A DNA stretch of 64,000 bases from Okibacterium fritillariae (lineage in GTDB: Bacteria; Actinomycetota; Actinomycetes; Actinomycetales; Microbacteriaceae). Where the stretch lies: the NCBI RefSeq assembly GCF_900167575.1, contig NZ_FUZP01000001.1, forward strand, positions 806,001 to 870,000. The letters are read 5' to 3'. The notes beneath the pieces were generated by a model. It saw only the letters and a list, made by a program, of their open reading frames with translations, searched no databases and was not told the DNA's origin. Numbering within the stretch: position 1 is the first letter of the stretch; each line of letters opens with the position of its first letter. Below, piece by piece: positions 20,015-29,000 of this stretch. The position numbers and the translations under genes were made by a program.

Positions 20015-21136
20015 GTGAAGAAGCGTGTGATTCTCTCGACCATCGCCGCAGGTGCAATGGTCTTCTCCCTGGCAGCGTGCTCGTCCGGCGGCTCCGGCGG
20101 CGGCGGCGGCGAAGGCGACGGCGGCCTCGTCGGCGTTGCGATGCCGACCAAGTCCTCCGAGCGTTGGATCCAGGACGGCGACGCCGTCAAGAAGCAGCTC
20201 GAAGACGCCGGCTACAAGGTCGACCTGCAGTACGCCGAGGACGACATCCCCACCCAGGTTTCGCAGCTCGAGAACATGATCACCAAGGGCGCCAAGGCCC
20301 TGATCGTCGCCTCGATCGATGGCACCACGCTCACGAGCGTTCTGCAGGAGGCCGCTGACGCCGACATCCCCGTCATCGCCTACGACCGCCTCATCCGCGA
20401 CACCGAGAACGTGGACTACTACGCCTCGTTCGACAACTACAAGGTCGGCGTTCAGCAGGCCACGTCGGTTCTGAACGGCCTCGGCCTCGTCGACCTCGAT
20501 GGCAAGGCCATCGACGGCGCCCCCGCCGGCCCGTTCAACATCGAGATGTTCGCCGGTTCGCCCGACGACAACAACGCCACGTTCTTCTGGGACGGCGCTC
20601 AGGACACCCTGAAGCCGTTCATCGACAAGGGCGTTCTCAAGGTCGGCTCCGGCCAGACCGACTTCCAGCAGGCGGCAACGCTGCGCTGGGACGGCGAGAC
20701 CGCTCAGAAGCGCATGGAGAACATCCTCACGTCGACCTACTCGGGTGGCGACAAGGTGCAGGCCATCCTGTCCCCGTACGACGGCATCTCGCGAGGCATC
20801 ATCTCGGCTCTGACCGACGCCGGCTACTCCACGGGCGACGAATGGCCCGTCATCTCGGGTCAGGACGCTGAGCTCGACTCGGTCAAGGCCATCGAGTCCG
20901 GCGAGCAGTACGCCACCATCTTCAAGGACACGCGCAACCTGGCCAAGGAAGCCGTCAACATGGCCAAGGCCGTCCTCGAGGGTGACAAGCCCGAGACGAA
21001 CAACGACAAGGACTACGACAACGGCAAGAAGGTCGTCCCGTCCTACCTGCTCGAGTCGCAGATCGTCGTCAAGGACAACATCAAGGAAGTTCTGGTCGAC
21101 AGCGGCTACTGGACCGAAGACGAGATCAAGGGCTAA
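20015..21136 (+). CDS. chvE: sugar ABC transporter substrate-binding lipoprotein (ChvE type)
   Basis: 373 residues from a GTG with GAAAGGA upstream. A lipoprotein signal peptide ends at the lipobox LAAC (Cys22), followed by a Ser/Gly linker. The binding domain begins [24 protein letters not shown] and contains [18 protein letters not shown] and [13 protein letters not shown], characteristic of the ChvE/XylF group of class I sugar-binding proteins. Its place after araBDA and before its ATPase and permease suggests L-arabinose, though ChvE proteins can bind several pentoses and hexoses. The frame continues upstream through araA's shadow, but the signal peptide fixes the start. Confidence 0.9.
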   Translation: MKKRVILSTIAAGAMVFSLAACSSGGSGGGGGEGDGGLVGVAMPTKSSERWIQDGDAVKKQLEDAGYKVDLQYAEDDIPTQVSQLENMITKGAKALIVASIDGTTLTSVLQEAADADIPVIAYDRLIRDTENVDYYASFDNYKVGVQQATSVLNGLGLVDLDGKAIDGAPAGPFNIEMFAGSPDDNNATFFWDGAQDTLKPFIDKGVLKVGSGQTDFQQAATLRWDGETAQKRMENILTSTYSGGDKVQAILSPYDGISRGIISALTDAGYSTGDEWPVISGQDAELDSVKAIESGEQYATIFKDTRNLAKEAVNMAKAVLEGDKPETNNDKDYDNGKKVVPSYLLESQIVVKDNIKEVLVDSGYWTEDEIKG

Positions 21137-21203
21137 TTCCGCCTCGCGCGGAGCTCTCGCTCTCAGCACCATCGGGCCCTGAGCCCACAGCACCACCCGG
21201 TGA

Positions 21204-21233
21204 GGGTCGGTCGGCGCACGCGTCGGCCGGCCC
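21204..21233 (+). promoter_or_regulatory. intercistronic stem-loop between chvE and gguA
   Basis: Arms 21204-21216 and 21221-21233 can pair over 13 positions in RNA with three G-U pairs and a four-base loop. There is no T-run. Such a structure would favour more binding protein than ATPase from one transcript. Confidence 0.45.
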
Positions 21234-21286
21234 CCGCCACCCACTACTTAACGATCAGGAAAACGCGGAATGGTAAAGGTGTCGTC

Positions 21287-22816
21287 ATGACAACGAACAT
21301 CCTCGAAATGCGGGGGATCACGAAGACGTTCCCGGGCGTGAAGGCGCTCTCGGATGTCACCCTCGATGTGGCGCGCGGTGAAGTGCACGCCATCTGCGGC
21401 GAGAACGGCGCCGGCAAGTCGACCCTCATGAAGGTGCTCTCGGGTGTGTACCCCCACGGCACGTACGAAGGCGACATCGTTTTCGAAGACAAGGTCATGT
21501 CGTTCAAAGACATCCGCGACTCCGAGGCCGAGGGCATCGTCATCATCCACCAGGAGTTGGCGCTCAGCCCCTACCTGTCGATTGCCGAGAACATCTTCCT
21601 CAACAACGAGCAGCGCGACAAGTTCGGCCTGATCGACTGGAACAAGACCAACCACGAGGCCCAGACGCTGCTCGCCCGCGTCGGCCTGCGTGAGAACCCC
21701 ACCACCAAGATCCTCGACATCGGTGTGGGCAAGCAGCAGCTCGTCGAGATCGCAAAGGCGCTCTCCAAGCGCGTGAAGCTCCTCATCCTCGACGAGCCCA
21801 CCGCCGCCCTGAACGACGACGACAGCGATCACCTGCTGAACCTCATCCTGCACCTCAAGGAGCAGGGCATCACGTCGATCATCATCAGCCACAAGCTGAA
21901 CGAGATCAAGAAGGTCGCCGACTCGGTCACGATCATCCGCGACGGAAAGACGATCGAGACCATCCGGTCGACCGACGTCACCGAAGAGCGCATCATCAAG
22001 GACATGGTCGGCCGCGACCTCGAACACCGCTACCCCGATCACACGCCGTCCATCGGCGAAGAGATCCTGCGCGTCGAGGAATGGACCGCCCACCACCCGC
22101 AGGACCCGTCCCGCGTGGTCGTGGATGCCGTGAACCTCAACGTGAAGGCCGGCGAGATCGTCGGCATCGCGGGGCTCATGGGCGCCGGGCGCACCGAATT
22201 CGCGATGAGCCTCTTCGGCCAGTCCTACGGAACGCGCATCACCGGCAAGGTGTTCAAGCGCGGCCAGGAGATCAAGACCCGCACGGTGTCGGAGGCCATC
22301 AAGAACGGCCTCGCCTACGCCACCGAGGACCGCAAGTACTACGGCCTCAACCTGATCGAGGACATCAAGCGCAACATCGCCCTCGCCTCGCTGAACAAGC
22401 TGGAGAAGGGCGGCCTCGTCAACGACAACGAGGAGTACGCCGTCGCCGACGGGTTCCGCAAGTCGATGAACATCAAGGCGCCGAACGTGCTCGTCAAGAC
22501 GGGCAAGCTCTCGGGTGGAAACCAGCAGAAAGTCGTGCTGTCGAAGTGGATCTACTCCGACCCCGACGTGCTCATCCTCGACGAGCCCACGCGCGGTATC
22601 GACGTGGGTGCGAAATACGAGATCTACACGATCATCAACAAGCTGGCCGCCGCCGGCAAGGGCGTCATCGTGATCTCGTCGGAGCTGCCCGAGCTGATCG
22701 GCATCTGCGACCGCATCTATGCACTCTCGGAAGGCCGCATCACGGGAGAACTCCCCATCGAGGAAGCCAACCCCGAAGCACTTCTCAAACTCATGACCAT
22801 GGAAAAGCCGCGCTAA
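21287..22816 (+). CDS. gguA: sugar ABC transporter ATPase (GguA/MmsA type)
   Basis: A 509-residue fused pair of ABC domains. Domain 1 has Walker [10 protein letters not shown] near residue 43 and Walker [12 protein letters not shown] near 170; its signature region is the diverged [14 protein letters not shown] usual for this family. Domain 2 has a diverged Walker A ([16 protein letters not shown]), signature [14 protein letters not shown] and Walker [13 protein letters not shown]. It powers uptake of sugar with chvE and gguB. ATG 21287 chosen because the conserved sequence begins directly after it and AAAGG lies upstream. Confidence 0.93.
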   Translation: MTTNILEMRGITKTFPGVKALSDVTLDVARGEVHAICGENGAGKSTLMKVLSGVYPHGTYEGDIVFEDKVMSFKDIRDSEAEGIVIIHQELALSPYLSIAENIFLNNEQRDKFGLIDWNKTNHEAQTLLARVGLRENPTTKILDIGVGKQQLVEIAKALSKRVKLLILDEPTAALNDDDSDHLLNLILHLKEQGITSIIISHKLNEIKKVADSVTIIRDGKTIETIRSTDVTEERIIKDMVGRDLEHRYPDHTPSIGEEILRVEEWTAHHPQDPSRVVVDAVNLNVKAGEIVGIAGLMGAGRTEFAMSLFGQSYGTRITGKVFKRGQEIKTRTVSEAIKNGLAYATEDRKYYGLNLIEDIKRNIALASLNKLEKGGLVNDNEEYAVADGFRKSMNIKAPNVLVKTGKLSGGNQQKVVLSKWIYSDPDVLILDEPTRGIDVGAKYEIYTIINKLAAAGKGVIVISSELPELIGICDRIYALSEGRITGELPIEEANPEALLKLMTMEKPR

Positions 22817-22846
22817 GGCGCCCGGCACCGACAACAGGGAATCACA

Positions 22847-24088
22847 ATGTCTGATCTCGAAACCAAGCCGACGGACAACGTCGCCGCCGGCGCTCTGGTC
22901 AACCCGACCGAGAACAAATTCACCAGCTGGCTCACTCACGTGCTCAGCGACCTGGGCAAGAACGGCATCTTCATCGCGTTGATCGCGGTCGTCGTGCTGT
23001 TCTCGTTCCTGACCGACGGCATCCTGCTGCGCCCGCAGAACATCTCCAACCTGATCGTGCAGAACGGATACATCCTCGTTCTGGCCATCGGTATGGTCAT
23101 GGTCATCATCGCCGGCCACATCGACCTGTCGGTCGGTTCGGTCGCGGCGTTCGTCGGCGCCGTCTCGGGTGTCTTCGCCGTGAACATGGGGCTGCCCTGG
23201 TGGCTCTCGGTCATCCTCTCGCTCGCCATCGGTGCGGCCGTGGGTGTCTGGCAGGGCTTCTGGATCGCGTATGTGGGCATCCCAGCGTTCATCGTGACGT
23301 TGGCCGGCATGCTCATCTTCCGCGGTCTCGCGCTCGTCGTGCTCGGCAACGCCAACATCGGTTCGTTCCCCGCCGAGTACCGTGCCCTCGGTAACGGCTT
23401 CCTCGACGGCGTGTTCGGCGAGTTCGAGCTCGATCCGCTGACGCTCGGTGTGGCCGTCATCGCGATCATCGCCCTCGTCATCAGCCAGGTGCGCACCCGC
23501 AGCGGTCGCCAGAAGTACGGCCAGGATGTCGAACCCATCGTGTGGTTCACCATCAAGCTCGTGCTGATCATCGCCGCCATCGGCTTCTTCGCCTACGCCC
23601 TCGCGGCCTACAAGGGCATCCCCGTCACGCTCATCATCCTCGCCGTGCTCGTCATGATCTACGGCGTCATCATGAACCGCAGCGTGTTCGGCCGCCACAT
23701 CTACGCGATCGGTGGAAACCGTCACGCCGCCGAACTGTCGGGCATCAAGACCCGCAAGGTCGACTTCTTCCTGTTCGTCAACATGGGCATCCTGGCCGCT
23801 CTCGCCGGCCTGATCTTCACAGCCCGCCTCAACCTGGCCGGCCCGAAGGCCGGTGACGGCTTCGAGCTCGAGGCCATCTCCGCCGCCTTCATCGGTGGCG
23901 CCGCGGTGCAGGGTGGTGTCGGAACGATCGGTGGAGCCATCATCGGTGGTCTGATCATCGGTGTGCTGAACAACGGTATGTCGATCATGGGTATCGGCAT
24001 CGAGTGGCAGCAGGCCGTGAAGGGCCTCGTGCTTCTTCTCGCCGTCGCCTTCGACGTCTACAACAAGCGTCGCTCGGGCGGCCGCTAA
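22847..24088 (+). CDS. gguB: sugar ABC transporter permease (GguB type)
   Basis: A 413-residue membrane protein with about ten helices, typical of the large permeases paired with ChvE/GguA. Marks: LVLAIGMVMVIIAGHIDLSVGSVAAFVGA (helices 2-3) and the EAISAAFIGGAAVQGGVGTIGGAIIGGLI ATPase-contact and helix region near the C-terminus. An insert of polar residues near 200-240 is also usual for the MmsB/GguB size class. Thirty bases separate it from gguA. Confidence 0.93.
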   Translation: MSDLETKPTDNVAAGALVNPTENKFTSWLTHVLSDLGKNGIFIALIAVVVLFSFLTDGILLRPQNISNLIVQNGYILVLAIGMVMVIIAGHIDLSVGSVAAFVGAVSGVFAVNMGLPWWLSVILSLAIGAAVGVWQGFWIAYVGIPAFIVTLAGMLIFRGLALVVLGNANIGSFPAEYRALGNGFLDGVFGEFELDPLTLGVAVIAIIALVISQVRTRSGRQKYGQDVEPIVWFTIKLVLIIAAIGFFAYALAAYKGIPVTLIILAVLVMIYGVIMNRSVFGRHIYAIGGNRHAAELSGIKTRKVDFFLFVNMGILAALAGLIFTARLNLAGPKAGDGFELEAISAAFIGGAAVQGGVGTIGGAIIGGLIIGVLNNGMSIMGIGIEWQQAVKGLVLLLAVAFDVYNKRRSGGR

Positions 24089-24125
24089 GCTCGACGGCCT
24101 GCGGGCCACGGTAATCTGGTAACAC

Positions 24126-24173
24126 CCATCGGCGGAGGCCTCTCTTTTCTAGGGCGGAGACCTCCGCCGATGG
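24126..24173 (+). terminator. 13-bp perfect stem-loop after gguB
   Basis: CCATCGGCGGAGG (24126-24138) pairs perfectly with CCTCCGCCGATGG (24161-24173) across a 22-base loop, followed by CTTTAAG. It separates the importer operon from the degenerate ATPase gene and probably ends or attenuates the transcript. Confidence 0.6.
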
Positions 24174-24195
24174 CTTTAAGCGAAAGGCGGGGCGG

Positions 24196-25755
24196 ATGTC
24201 TGAGACTGCGGCTGCCTTCGATGGCCCGGGTCTGCACGTCATCGCGACCGACACCGATGTCGACGACGTCGCCGACCTGCTGGTCCGCCTCCAGGTTCCG
24301 GTCGAGGCGGTCATCGACGGCGATCTGGCGCTCAGCCCGTATCAGGATGCCGCCGAGAACCTCTTCCTGGGTCACGAACCCCGCCGCTTCGGCCTGGTCG
24401 ATCGCTCGCGCATGCGCCGCGAGGCCGCCGAAGTGTTCTCAAGTTTTGGTCTCGATCTGAGCCCCGATGGGCCGCCGACCCTGCGCCCCGAGGAGCACCT
24501 GCTCTTCGCCCTCGCCCGCGTGGCCGTTCACGGCGCGCGCGCCTGCGCCATCAATGCCGATCGGCTCGACGTCGCCTCCGAATCGGTTGTTCGCGCCAGC
24601 CGGCACCTGATGTCGAGGGGTGTGCGGGTCGTCGTGGCCGGCGCCGCCGTAGGGGCTTTCCTGGGGCACGCGCACACGATCACGGTCGTGAGCCTCGCTT
24701 CGGGCGTGGCGCGCGTTGCCGGAACGTGCGAGCCGGGGCCCCTGGCATCCGAGGAGGTCGTCGAGCTTCTCTTGGCCCACGCGGGTGCTGATGTCGGCGC
24801 GACCGGGGAGCGAGCCAAACAGCTCGACCCTCGCCCGGTCGTTCCCGGGGCAGCGACCGCGTCGCCACCCGTCCTCATCGTTTCGGGGTGGACCGTTCCC
24901 GCGCTTCCCGGCGTGTCCGCTCCCGTCGCCGACGGGGTGTCGTTCGACCTCCGCGGGGGCGAGATCACCACCCTGACGGGACACGGGGCCCGGGAGCTCG
25001 CGCTCAGCCTGTTCGGCGCCTCGATGGGCCCGGCCACGCGGGGGAGCGTGCGTGTGCGCCGGCCTCACGCGTCCGACCCCCGCCTCGATGTCCGGGACGC
25101 ACACCCATCGGACCCGCACCCATCGGACCCGCACCCATCGGACGCACACGCATCGGGCGCCGGCGCCTCGGCCGAACACCCCGTGGCCGCGCACATGGCA
25201 GACGCGCAGACCGCGGACGCACGCCCGGGGGATGCGCCAGTGGAGGTCGGATCGCTGACTGTCGCAGAGGCGATCGCAGCGGGCATCTCGTATGGCAGCG
25301 AGCGGCCTCTGTCTTATGATGTGGGCCTGTTGGGCGGAATCCCGACGAGCGTTTCCGGCGCCACACTGAAACGATTGGCGGCCTCGGGTGTCATCGACGC
25401 GCGCCGGTCCTATCGGACCTCGCGTCGGCCGCTCGTAGCCGCCCTGCGGGGTGGGGACGACCCGTCGGCATTCACGGATGTCCTCCGCTCCTGGTCTGCG
25501 GCAGGCCCGGCGGTCGTCATCCTGGACGAGCCCTTCCTCAACGACCGGGCGGCGCGGTTGAGCGTCGTTCGGGAGCTCGCAGCGCGGGGCGCAGCCATCC
25601 TCATCGTGTCGTCCCGGCCCGCCGATATCGCGGAGAGCGCTCATCGCCTCCTCGTCGCCCGCTCGGGGGCGGTACTCGAGCGCGCAGATCCGAATGGGCT
25701 CTCAGTGAGAGATCGTTTTCTGGAGATCCTCCGCACCCGCTTGCGCTCGATTTAG
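24196..25755 (+). CDS. degenerate paralogue of the sugar ABC ATPase, no Walker A
   Basis: A 519-residue protein that follows GguA's layout but has lost catalytic parts. Residues 43-49 (DLALSPY) and the following AENLFLGHEPRRFGLVD line up with ELALSPY and the block after it in GguA, yet the first Walker A region is absent before them. The first signature/Walker B region reads LFALARVAVHGARACAINAD. In the second half, VSFDLRGGEITTLTGHGARELALSLFG aligns with the second Walker A of GguA but lacks its GxxGxG(K/R)(S/T). Near residues 285-345 sits a low-complexity insert with HPSDP repeats. VAEAIAAGISYGSE and a Walker B-like VVILDEPFLND remain. The frame is intact over 1.5 kb, arguing for a retained non-catalytic or regulatory role rather than a fresh pseudogene. 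Function unknown. Confidence 0.75.
   Translation: MSETAAAFDGPGLHVIATDTDVDDVADLLVRLQVPVEAVIDGDLALSPYQDAAENLFLGHEPRRFGLVDRSRMRREAAEVFSSFGLDLSPDGPPTLRPEEHLLFALARVAVHGARACAINADRLDVASESVVRASRHLMSRGVRVVVAGAAVGAFLGHAHTITVVSLASGVARVAGTCEPGPLASEEVVELLLAHAGADVGATGERAKQLDPRPVVPGAATASPPVLIVSGWTVPALPGVSAPVADGVSFDLRGGEITTLTGHGARELALSLFGASMGPATRGSVRVRRPHASDPRLDVRDAHPSDPHPSDPHPSDAHASGAGASAEHPVAAHMADAQTADARPGDAPVEVGSLTVAEAIAAGISYGSERPLSYDVGLLGGIPTSVSGATLKRLAASGVIDARRSYRTSRRPLVAALRGGDDPSAFTDVLRSWSAAGPAVVILDEPFLNDRAARLSVVRELAARGAAILIVSSRPADIAESAHRLLVARSGAVLERADPNGLSVRDRFLEILRTRLRSI
25097..25155 (+). repeat. 15-bp tandem repeat in the degenerate ATPase gene
   Basis: About three copies of ACCCATCGGACCCGC with a diverged fourth, coding the pentapeptide HPSDP. 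The insert interrupts the region equivalent to the middle of the second ABC domain. Confidence 0.75.
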
Positions 25756-26007
25756 GTGAGTAGGGGCATTTAGATCGCTGCGCTCCATTGCCAGCGGTGG
25801 TGTTTGGCGCGGGTTCGGCCAGGCCCCCATCCGAGCGCGGCGGCCTCTCGGCGTTCGTGTCATCGCGGTTTGGTGACGGTGCGCCGATGTCCGCTAATAC
25901 CTCTTGTGTTTTTCCTGGAAATTATGGAAGTATGCGAATGTCTAAATATCAGCATCCGAAATCCACCGAATGACCTGAGAGTCATGCCCATCGAAGGGGT
26001 CGCGCAC
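25756..26007. other. upstream region of the first giant repeat protein
   Basis: 252 bases without a convincing gene. The part from about 25900 to 25975 is AT-rich for this genome and is the likely promoter region, but no -35/-10 pair stands out. Confidence 0.4.
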
Positions 26008-29000
26008 ATGAAACTAATGAAAAGAACGCATCCAGGGGGTTACCCACCGCCCGGGATTTCGGTGCGACGTGTGCCGAGAGAGATAGCGCTGGGCGGCGCG
26101 TTGATTTTGATGCTCGCATCTGTGGTGAGCGCGTTTCCGACGGTTGCGAGTGCCGCGCCTCAACCTCCCGCTTTCATCCAGAGCGCATACTGGCTCGCGC
26201 AGGGTGGAACCGCGAATGAGTGTCTGACCGCCACTCGTGACAAGCCCGTTGTGTCGATGGGGGTTCCGTCCGTCAGCGTAGTGATCGCGGCGTGCGGTTC
26301 TAGAGGCACTTTCGATGAGCGGTCTCAATTGTGGCGCTACGATCCAGTCACGGAGCAGGTGACGAACGACTACTATTCACAAACTCTCGGCAAGCCGCAA
26401 TGTCTGACGGGTACCGAAGACCTCGCCGTCAGTGAGACGATCAGCGGCGTCACCACGCGCTACGCCGATGTTGTCGTGTCGGACTGCGCTAAGCCGTTCA
26501 ACACGGCAGCGCAGCAGTGGGAATACAGCAATGCGTCTAAGCGGTGGACAAACGTCTATTGGGCGGCCAAGAACGAAGCGTGTATGTCGGCCACGATCAC
26601 CAAGATCATTACCTCCGACGGCGTTCCTTACCATGCAACGGTCCTGAACCGATGCGGCGGCACCTTCGACACGAGAGCGCAGCAGTGGAGCGCCGAAGTG
26701 TTCGAGCCCACCGTCGACAAAGACGACGACGACGTGACCGACGCCGATGAGGCGGATCCGGACGGCAACCCAGCCGACACAGACAGTGACGGCAAGACTG
26801 ATAACGTCGACGACGACTCGGATGGCGACGGGATTCCGGATAAAGTCGAGGCTGGCGATTCCGATCCGACCACGAAGCCGGTGGACTCGGACACGGATGG
26901 GGTTCCGGACCTCCGAGACACCGATTCCGACGATGACGGCATCCCCGATTCGGTCGAAGCAGGCCCCGACCCGACGAAGCCCGTTGACACCGACCAGGAT
27001 GGTAAACCCGACTACCTCGACGCCGATACCGACGGCGACGGTCTCCCCGATAAAGACGAGGCGGGACCAGATCCGACCAAGCCGGTCGACACCGACTCGG
27101 ACGGGCTGCCCGACTACCGCGATCCGGACTCCGATGGAGATGGTGTTCCCGACGGGATCGACCCCTCGCCGACCGATGCGGATGGCGACGCGGACAAGGA
27201 CGGTATTCCTGATCGAGTCGAGGTGGGTGCCGACCCGACGAAGCCTGTCGACACCGACGGCGACGGCGTGCCCGACGCCCTCGATGAAGACTCGGACGGC
27301 GACGGCCTTCCCGACAAGGCGGAGGCCGGAAGCGACCCGACCAACCCCGTCGACACCGACAAGGATGGCAAGCCGGACTATCAGGACAACGATTCCGATG
27401 GCGACGGCATCCCGGACGCAACCGACCCGACGCCCACCGTTCCGAACGGTGATGGTGATGGCGACGGCGTGCCCGACGCGGTCGAGATCGGGCCCGACCC
27501 GGCCAACCCGGTCGACTCGGATGGCGATGGTGTGCCTGACGCGAAGGATACCGACTCGGATGGTGACGGTATCCCGGATGGCGTCGAGGCGGGCAGCGAC
27601 CCGACGCAGCCGGTGGACACCGATAAGGATGGTAAGCCCGACTTGATCGACACCGATGCGGATGGCGATGGCATCCCGGACTCGGTCGAGGCGGGTTCGG
27701 ATCCGACGAAGCCGGTCGACACCGATTCCGACGGTGTGCCTGATTATCAGGACACGGATGCTGACGGCGACAAGATTCCCGACAGTGCCGAGGCGGGCAG
27801 CGACCCGACCAAACCCGTCGATACTGATCAGGACGGCGAGCCGGACTATCAGGACAAGGATTCTGACGGCGACGGAATCCCCGACTCAACCGAGGTCGGT
27901 TCGGACCCCACGAACCCCATCGACACGGACGGCGACGGCATTCCTGATTACCTCGATCCCGACTCCGATGGGGACGGCATCCCCGATGCGCTCGACCCGA
28001 CCCCGCTCGACCCGAACGGTGACGGTGACGGCGACGGCATCCCCGATTCGGTCGAGGCTGGTAGCGACCCGACCAAGCCTGTCGACACCGACAAGGACGG
28101 CAAACCCGACCTGATCGACACCGACGCGGACGGCGACGGCATCCCCGATTCCGTCGAAGCGGGTTCGGATCCGACGAAACCGGTCGACACCGATTCCGAC
28201 GGTGTGCCCGATTATCAGGACACGGATGCCGACGGCGACAAGATCCCCGACAGCGCCGAGGCGGGCAGCGACCCGACGAAGCCCGTCGATACGGATAAGG
28301 ATGGCAAGCCGGACTATCAGGACGTCGACTCCGACGGTGACGGGATCCCGGACGCGACCGAGGTGGGGCCCGACCCGACGAAGCCGATCGACACCGACGG
28401 CGACGGCATCCCCGATCATCAGGACCCCGATGCGGACGGCGACGGCATTCCCGACGCAGTCGACCCGACCCCGACGACCGGGGGCGGCGACGGCGACGGT
28501 GACGGTGACGGCATCCCCGATTCGGTCGAGGCCGGTAGCGACCCGACGAAGCCTGTAGATACCGATAAGGATGGTAAGCCCGACTTGATCGACACCGATG
28601 CGGATGGCGATGGCATCCCGGACTCGGTCGAGGCGGGTTCGGATCCGACGAAGCCGGTCGACACCGATTCCGACGGTGTGCCTGATTATCAGGACACGGA
28701 TGCTGACGGCGACAAGATTCCCGACAGTGCCGAGGCGGGCAGCGACCCGACCAAACCCGTCGATACGGATCAGGACGGCGAGCCGGACTATCAGGACAAG
28801 GATTCTGACGGCGACGGAATCCCCGACTCAACCGAGGTCGGTTCGGACCCCACGAACCCCATCGACACGGACGGTGACGGCATTCCTGATTACCTCGATC
28901 CCGACTCCGATGGGGACGGCATCCCCGATGCGCTCGACCCGACCCCGCTCGACCCGAACGGTGACGGTGACGGCGACGGCATCCCCGATTCGGTCGAGGC

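Noticed and set aside
21248-24109. 953-codon minus-strand frame across gguA-gguB
   Set aside because: Asp/Val/His-rich product without family features; gguA and gguB have complete motifs on the plus strand.
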